Positions 62,310 through 64,000 of a DNA stretch of 64,000 nucleotides are shown piece by piece. The notes below the pieces were generated by a model. The model saw nothing but the letters and a program-made list of their open reading frames with translations, did not search any database and had not been told where the DNA came from. How positions within the stretch are numbered: position 1 is the stretch's first letter; each line of letters opens with the position of its first letter. A program made the position numbers and the translations under genes. This DNA is from Rathayibacter sp. VKM Ac-2857 (GTDB lineage Bacteria > Actinomycetota > Actinomycetes > Actinomycetales > Microbacteriaceae): assembly GCF_013205025.1 (NCBI RefSeq), contig NZ_JABMLE010000001.1, positions 496,001 through 560,000 on the forward strand. The letters run 5' to 3'.

Positions 62310-62354
62310 GCGCCCCAGGGTACCGGCCGGATCGTGCGCGCTACCCTGGGCGAC
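62310..62354. promoter_or_regulatory. Back-to-back leaderless promoters of dapE and dapD
   Basis: The 45-base gap holds two matching elements. On the plus strand TACCCT (62342-62347) is followed by seven bases and ATG 62355. On the minus strand TACCCT (62322-62317) is followed by seven bases and ATG 62309. The sequences TACCCTGGGCGACATG and TACCCTGGGGCGCATG are nearly the same. Neither gene has a ribosome-binding site. Confidence 0.65.
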
Positions 62355-63341
62355 ATGAGCCTCCAGAACACCGCTGACTCCGCCGTGCCCGCGCCCACCT
62401 CCGCCTGGGGCTACGGGCTGGCGACGATCGCCTCGGACGGCACCGTCCTCGACACCTGGTTCCCCGAGCCGCGGCTGGGCACCATCCCCGCGGGACGCGA
62501 CCCGTGGATCGTGCCGGCCGAGTTCGAGGCCCTCGCGGGCGAGGACGCGCGGCGCGAGGTGCGGATCGACGTGGTGACGCTGCAGATCGACCTGCAGAAC
62601 GCGCCGGCGTCGACCTCGGACGCGTACCTGCGGTTGCACCTGCTCTCGCACCTGCTGGTGCAGCCGAACACCGTGAACCTCGACGGGATCTTCGCGCACC
62701 TGCCGAACGTGGTCTGGACGAACGCGGGTCCGGTCGCTCCGGACTCGTTCACCCGCCTGCGCCCGTCGCTGCGACGCCACGGGATCCAGGCCGCGGGCAT
62801 CGACAAGTTCCCGCGGCTGACCGACTACGTCACGCCGGCGAAGGTGCGGATCGCGGACACGTCGCGCGTGCGCCTGGGCGCGCACCTCGCTCCCGGGACG
62901 ACGGTCATGCACGAGGGGTTCGTCAACTTCAACGCGGGCACGCTCGGCAGCTCGATGGTCGAGGGCCGCATCTCGCAGGGCGTCGTCGTCGGCGACGGCT
63001 CGGACATCGGCGGCGGCGCCTCGATCATGGGAACGCTCTCGGGCGGTGGCGTGCAGCGCGTGTCCATCGGCGCGCGGGCACTGCTCGGTGCGAACTCCGG
63101 CATCGGCATCTCGATCGGCGACGACACCGTCGTCGAGGCCGGGCTCTACGTCACGGCGGGGACGAAGGTCGTCGTTGTGGGCGGCGCCCCGCGCGCCGAC
63201 GGTCGGCCGCAGACGGTCAAGGCGGTCGAGCTGTCGGGCGTGCCGAACCTGCTCTTCCGCCGCAACTCGCTCACCGGCGCGGTCGAGGTGCTCCCCCGCA
63301 CCGGCGCCGGCATCGAGCTGAATACGGCCCTGCACGCCTGA
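62355..63341 (+). CDS. dapD: Tetrahydrodipicolinate N-succinyltransferase
   Basis: Adds succinate from succinyl-CoA to tetrahydrodipicolinate in the same pathway as DapE. The 328-residue protein has the actinobacterial-type N-terminal domain ([20 protein letters not shown]), a central part ([20 protein letters not shown]), and a left-handed beta-helix from about residue 175 ([40 protein letters not shown]). The [20 protein letters not shown] stretch is near the active site in homologs. The [10 protein letters not shown] motif and length match the mycobacterial type and not the short E. coli type. ATG 62355 is supported by the leaderless promoter. Confidence 0.95.
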   Translation: MSLQNTADSAVPAPTSAWGYGLATIASDGTVLDTWFPEPRLGTIPAGRDPWIVPAEFEALAGEDARREVRIDVVTLQIDLQNAPASTSDAYLRLHLLSHLLVQPNTVNLDGIFAHLPNVVWTNAGPVAPDSFTRLRPSLRRHGIQAAGIDKFPRLTDYVTPAKVRIADTSRVRLGAHLAPGTTVMHEGFVNFNAGTLGSSMVEGRISQGVVVGDGSDIGGGASIMGTLSGGGVQRVSIGARALLGANSGIGISIGDDTVVEAGLYVTAGTKVVVVGGAPRADGRPQTVKAVELSGVPNLLFRRNSLTGAVEVLPRTGAGIELNTALHA

Positions 63342-63705
63342 CGCGGGGCTTCGATGCGGCCGCGAGCGGCCCCTGCTGGTCGAGCAGCCGCGGGACGCGG
63401 CGTATCGAGACCCGCCCACGTGCAGACGCCGGGTCTCGATACGCCCGCAAGCGGGCTACTCGGCCAACAAGAAGAGGAGCGCTCACGCGCGCGACCCACT
63501 CACCACATGCTGGTCGAGTAACCGCGGCACGCGGCGTATCGAGACCCGCCCACGTGCAGACGCCGGGTCTCGATACGCCCGCAAGCGGGCTACTCGACCA
63601 GCATGGTGGGCCGCGGAGCGGGCTGTAGAACCAGCAGGACGGGGCCCGCGCAGCGGGCTCCTCAACCGGCAGGGCGGGCCCGCGGAGCGGGCTCCTCGGG
63701 CCGGG
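63342..63705. other. Convergent intergenic region with REP-like repeats
   Basis: A 364-base gap between the convergent dapD and citrate synthase genes, filled by repeat copies (63373-63690). No gene was recognised. Confidence 0.65.
63373..63690. repeat. REP-like intergenic repeat cluster 4, with a tandem duplication
   Basis: Two long near-identical units. Each has a TGCTGGTCGAG copy, a CGTATCGAGACCC junction (63401 and 63535), a CACGTGCAGACGCC spacer and an inverse copy GGTCTCGATACGCCCGCAAG. The offset between units is 134 bases. After the second unit come two or three decayed copies containing GCGGGCT and CCAGCAGGAC up to about 63690. Confidence 0.85.
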
Positions 63706-64000
63706 TCAGCGGTCGGTGGGCCAGTGGCGCTCCGGGGCTCCCGTGTAGAGCTGCTGGGGGCGGCCGATCTTGGTCTGCTTGTCGGTGTTCATCTCGCGCC
63801 AGTGGGCGATCCAGCCGGGGAGGCGGCCGATGGCGAACAGGACGGTGAACATCCGGGTCGGGAAGCCCATCGCCTTGTAGATGACGCCGGTGTAGAAGTC
63901 GACGTTCGGGTAGAGGCGGCGCTCCTTGAAGTAGTCGTCCTCCAGCGCGAGGGCCTCGAGCTCCATCGCGATGTCGAGCAGCGGGTCCTTGACGCCGAGC
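63706..64000 (-). CDS. gltA: Citrate synthase, C-terminal part (5' end outside window)
   Basis: Condenses oxaloacetate and acetyl-CoA to citrate. The last 98 residues are visible. [20 protein letters not shown] carries the catalytic aspartate and [20 protein letters not shown] carries the arginine region at the end of the active site; the protein ends [11 protein letters not shown]. The frame is open to the window edge, where it reads [20 protein letters not shown]. The type II (hexameric) bacterial enzyme is likely. It converges on dapD. Confidence 0.96.
   Translation of the reverse strand, partial: LGVKDPLLDIAMELEALALEDDYFKERRLYPNVDFYTGVIYKAMGFPTRMFTVLFAIGRLPGWIAHWREMNTDKQTKIGRPQQLYTGAPERHWPTDR

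Overview
This 64 kb window comes from a very GC-rich chromosome with dense operons, many GTG starts, ATGA/GTGA start-stop overlaps and core genes typical of Actinobacteria. The order lysA-hom-thrC-thrB-rho-prfA-prmC, the F-ATPase operon, the TatB and DUF3117 genes and the protein sequences suggest the family Microbacteriaceae. That placement is inferred from gene content only. No plasmid, phage, insertion sequence or CRISPR array was seen.

Layout. Positions 1-5276 (minus strand) hold the start of the F1F0-ATPase operon (atpH, F, E, B and an AtpI-like gene), a WecA/MraY-type GlcNAc-1-phosphate transferase and the Sua5/YrdC tRNA threonylcarbamoyladenosine gene. Positions 5277-34141 form a block of about 29 kb for surface polysaccharide. 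Positions 34142-46741 (minus strand) return to housekeeping genes: prmC, prfA, rho, thrB, thrC, hom, lysA, a DUF2993 protein and argS. Positions 47066-58450 carry a lipoprotein, a transglutaminase-like protein, tRNA-Arg(CCG), two tiny zinc-ribbon proteins around an SGNH hydrolase, a two-component system, a stress-type membrane protein, an MgtE-N/CBS protein, a DUF1003 protein, an Mrp ATPase, tatB, an O-methyltransferase and a DUF3117 protein. Positions 58450-64000 hold two PIG-V-like membrane mannosyltransferases, dapE, dapD and the C-terminal end of citrate synthase.

The polysaccharide block separates Sua5-WecA-AtpI-ATPase from prmC-prfA-rho. These genes normally lie together in this family, so the block looks inserted. 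It encodes two flippases, two Wzy/WaaL-type polymerases, at least eight glycosyltransferases, two left-handed beta-helix acyltransferases, a pyruvyl transferase, two sugar-nucleotide enzymes, a secreted modular beta-helix protein and a GH5 lipoprotein. This looks like two Wzx/Wzy assembly lines side by side, with the adjacent WecA-like enzyme as the only candidate initiating transferase.

The most unusual content is a pair of PqqD-like and NTP_transf_5-like nucleotidyltransferase modules. They are separate overlapping genes at the right edge of the block and one fused gene inside it. Other notable signals are two micro zinc-ribbon proteins with identical cysteine spacing, clusters of a REP-like intergenic repeat that are absent from the polysaccharide block, a Q/N-rich disordered region in Rho, and several leaderless promoters with a TANNNT box six or seven bases before the start codon, including a back-to-back pair between dapE and dapD.
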